This document shows positions 5,095-5,897 of a DNA stretch of 5,897 bases, one piece after another. The stretch spans positions 1 to 5,897 of the forward strand of contig JAKPSO010000123.1 of NCBI GenBank assembly GCA_029571495.1. Direction: 5' to 3'. The stretch is from Pseudomonadota bacterium (GTDB lineage: Bacteria > Pseudomonadota > Gammaproteobacteria > Burkholderiales > Casimicrobiaceae). Every line of letters starts with the position of its first letter. Within the stretch, counting starts at the first letter, position 1. Position numbers and translations under genes: made by a program. The notes under the pieces are model-generated. The model was not told the DNA's origin, made no database searches, and saw only the letters and a list, made by a program, of their open reading frames with translations.

Positions 5095-5150
5095 GATACA
5101 AAATACCTAGATAATTTGCTCTACTAATACAACGGCATAGGAAGGTTCTT

Positions 5151-5567
5151 GTGAAATCAACAGTTAAGTGGATCGACAGCGTTCAATTTGTGGCTGAAAC
5201 CGGGTCCGGCCATGCCGTCGTGATCGATGGCGCGCCGGAATATGGCGGCCGAAACACCGGCGCGCGACCGATGGAGTTAGTGCTTGCTGGCGCGGCGAGC
5301 TGCACTGCGTTTGACGTAGTGTTGATGCTGAAAAAATCTCGGCAAAATTTCACAAGCCTGCACGTCGAAGCCGACGCCGAACGCGCGGAAACTGACCCAA
5401 AAGTATTCACTGCCATCAAACTCACGTTTAAATTGGCCGGAAAAGGGCTCGATCCGGCGGCTGTTGAACGCGCCGTGAAGCTCTCGAAAGAAAAATATTG
5501 CTCTGCAACAGCAATGCTCGGAAGCACGGCAAAAATCACCACCGAAATCGTGATTTCGGAAGCCTAA
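5151..5567 (+). CDS. OsmC/Ohr superfamily protein, YhfA-like
   Basis: A 138-aa OsmC-family protein. Members of the superfamily use two cysteines to reduce organic hydroperoxides; the YhfA branch is less well characterised. The two cysteines are present: C51 in LAGAASCTAFDVV at the start of the long central helix and C117 in KYCSATAML. The N-terminal MKSTVKWIDSVQFVAETGSGHAVVIDG and the RPMELVLAGAASC stretch are very like E. coli YhfA (134 aa) and lack the more extensive Ohr or OsmC signatures. The start is GTG at 5151 with AGGAAGG (5139-5145) 5 nt upstream. The gene is divergent from the small RNA. A GATAAT at 5110-5115 could be its -10, but no good -35 is seen. Its terminator lies in the repeat element at 5586-5705. 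Peroxidase activity is inferred from the family only. Confidence 0.9.
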   Translation: MKSTVKWIDSVQFVAETGSGHAVVIDGAPEYGGRNTGARPMELVLAGAASCTAFDVVLMLKKSRQNFTSLHVEADAERAETDPKVFTAIKLTFKLAGKGLDPAAVERAVKLSKEKYCSATAMLGSTAKITTEIVISEA

Positions 5568-5585
5568 GTACTGCCGTCTCCGGGA

Positions 5586-5705
5586 ACAGCTTTTCCGCGC
5601 TAACGACCGCAGCTTGGTCGCTAGCGCTAGTTTTTTCTTCGCCTCGACTTGCTTAGAAATTCGCAAAGAACGAGCTTTAAATGGTCGTTTCGCACTAAAA
5701 GCTGT
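5586..5705. repeat. 120-bp terminal-inverted-repeat element, copy B
   Basis: Bounded by ACAGCTTTT (5586-5594) and its exact reverse complement AAAAGCTGT (5697-5705). Adding one flanking base on each side makes a 10-bp perfect repeat, 5585-5594 with 5697-5706. Read inward, both ends show ACAGCTTTT-N8-ACGACC over 23 bp. It has the same length as copy A (530-649), aligns with it without gaps at both ends, shares TCGACTT at the same central offset and TGGTCGT at the same distance from the right end, and has ACCG just outside the right end as copy A does. Overall identity is low in the interior, so the copies are old or under structural constraint only. It starts 18 bp after the osmC stop and ends 10 bp before the Bug gene stop, so it fills the convergent gap. 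No coding capacity was seen. Confidence 0.7.
5597..5636 (+). terminator. Terminator of osmC, formed inside repeat copy B
   Basis: GCGCTAACGACC (5597-5608) pairs with GGTCGCTAGCGC (5616-5627) with one A-C mismatch, around a 7-nt loop, and is followed after three bases by TTTTTT (5631-5636). This is a reasonable rho-independent terminator for the + strand, 29 bp after the osmC stop. Read on the minus strand, the hairpin has no T-run behind it. Confidence 0.65.
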
Positions 5706-5715
5706 TACCGCAAGC

Positions 5716-5897
5716 CTAGTCGAGCTTCACGCCCGCCTTTTTGACGAGCTTTGCGTACTTTTCCATTTCCGACTTGAACGAGCTCGCGGCGGCCTCCGGC
5801 GTGCTGATGGCAATATTGTTGCCTTGCTTGTTCATGGCCTCTTTCACTTCGTTCGCCGCGAAGGCTGTGCTAAACGCTGCATGCACGCGCTTGACTT
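5716..5897 (-). CDS. Bug/TctC-family periplasmic solute-binding receptor (C-terminal part)
   Basis: The last 59 codons plus TAG stop of a gene that enters from the right edge; the 5' part is outside the window. The peptide VKRVHAAFSTAFAANEVKEA...GNNIAISTPEAAASSFKSEM...KYAKLVKKAGVKLD has the typical end of tripartite tricarboxylate transporter (TTT) receptors: a helix with NxEVKxxM, then STPEE-like A/F..E...KYAKLVK.AGVKLD. These extracytoplasmic receptors bind carboxylates or other small acids and are greatly expanded in Burkholderiales, often without adjacent TctAB permease genes. The ligand cannot be predicted. It converges with osmC; its own terminator was not recognised, and repeat copy B lies immediately behind it. 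Confidence 0.9.
   Translation of the reverse strand, partial: VKRVHAAFSTAFAANEVKEAMNKQGNNIAISTPEAAASSFKSEMEKYAKLVKKAGVKLD

Noticed and set aside
5040..5114. A 24-codon + strand ORF (MGLFKHAAPH...) preceded at ideal distance by AAGGAGGAGG
   Set aside because: The purine-rich run is the template complement of the sRNA loop, which explains it better. The ORF covers the sRNA promoter, has no recognisable + strand promoter and ends 37 bp before osmC without relation to it. A ribosome-profiling signal would reopen the question.
1..5897. tRNA, rRNA, CRISPR array, prophage or insertion-sequence transposase
   Set aside because: No such signature was seen on either strand. The only mobile-type signals are the non-coding repeats listed above.

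Overview
The window is a stretch of betaproteobacterial chromosome, most likely Burkholderiaceae (Burkholderia sensu lato). Three things point there: the protein sequences, the gene order anmK / erpA / bactofilin / DUF6776-like / argC / rpsI / rplM, and a Bug-type periplasmic receptor at the right edge. Species cannot be decided from the sequence. Nothing suggests a plasmid or prophage. The genes are ordinary housekeeping genes, and the unusual content lies between them.

Layout, left to right. (1) 1-515: the 3' end of anmK on the + strand (anhydro-N-acetylmuramic acid kinase, cell-wall recycling). (2) 516-857: a convergent intergenic region holding a 120-bp element with terminal inverted repeats (530-649), a perfect 25-bp inverted repeat built like a pair of REP sequences (681-735), and the erpA terminator (811-835). 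(3) 858-3585, minus strand: argC, then a membrane-anchored coiled-coil protein, then a bactofilin, each 24 bp apart and so probably co-transcribed. They are followed by erpA, which also has its own good promoter. (4) 3709-4648, minus strand: rplM-rpsI, the L13-S9 operon, with a strong terminator behind it and a promoter about 195 nt upstream of rplM, so the mRNA has a long leader. (5) 4939-5041, minus strand: a strongly predicted small RNA of about 103 nt. It has its own promoter and three hairpins. The first two loops are rich in CCUCCU anti-Shine-Dalgarno motifs and the third hairpin is an intrinsic terminator. (6) 5151-5567: a divergent + strand gene for a YhfA-like OsmC-family protein with a GTG start. 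(7) 5568-5715: a second convergent intergenic region, filled by a second copy of the 120-bp element, which also supplies the osmC terminator. (8) 5716-5897: the C-terminal end of a Bug/TctC solute receptor on the minus strand.

The most interesting items are the anti-SD small RNA, which resembles the toxic small RNA family known from Betaproteobacteria and imitates the 3' tail of 16S rRNA, and the pair of diverged but equal-length 120-bp elements. Both elements lie directly behind a + strand stop codon in a convergent gene pair. The regulatory calls (promoters, operators, RNA folds) come from reading the sequence by eye and have not been tested by folding or alignment software.
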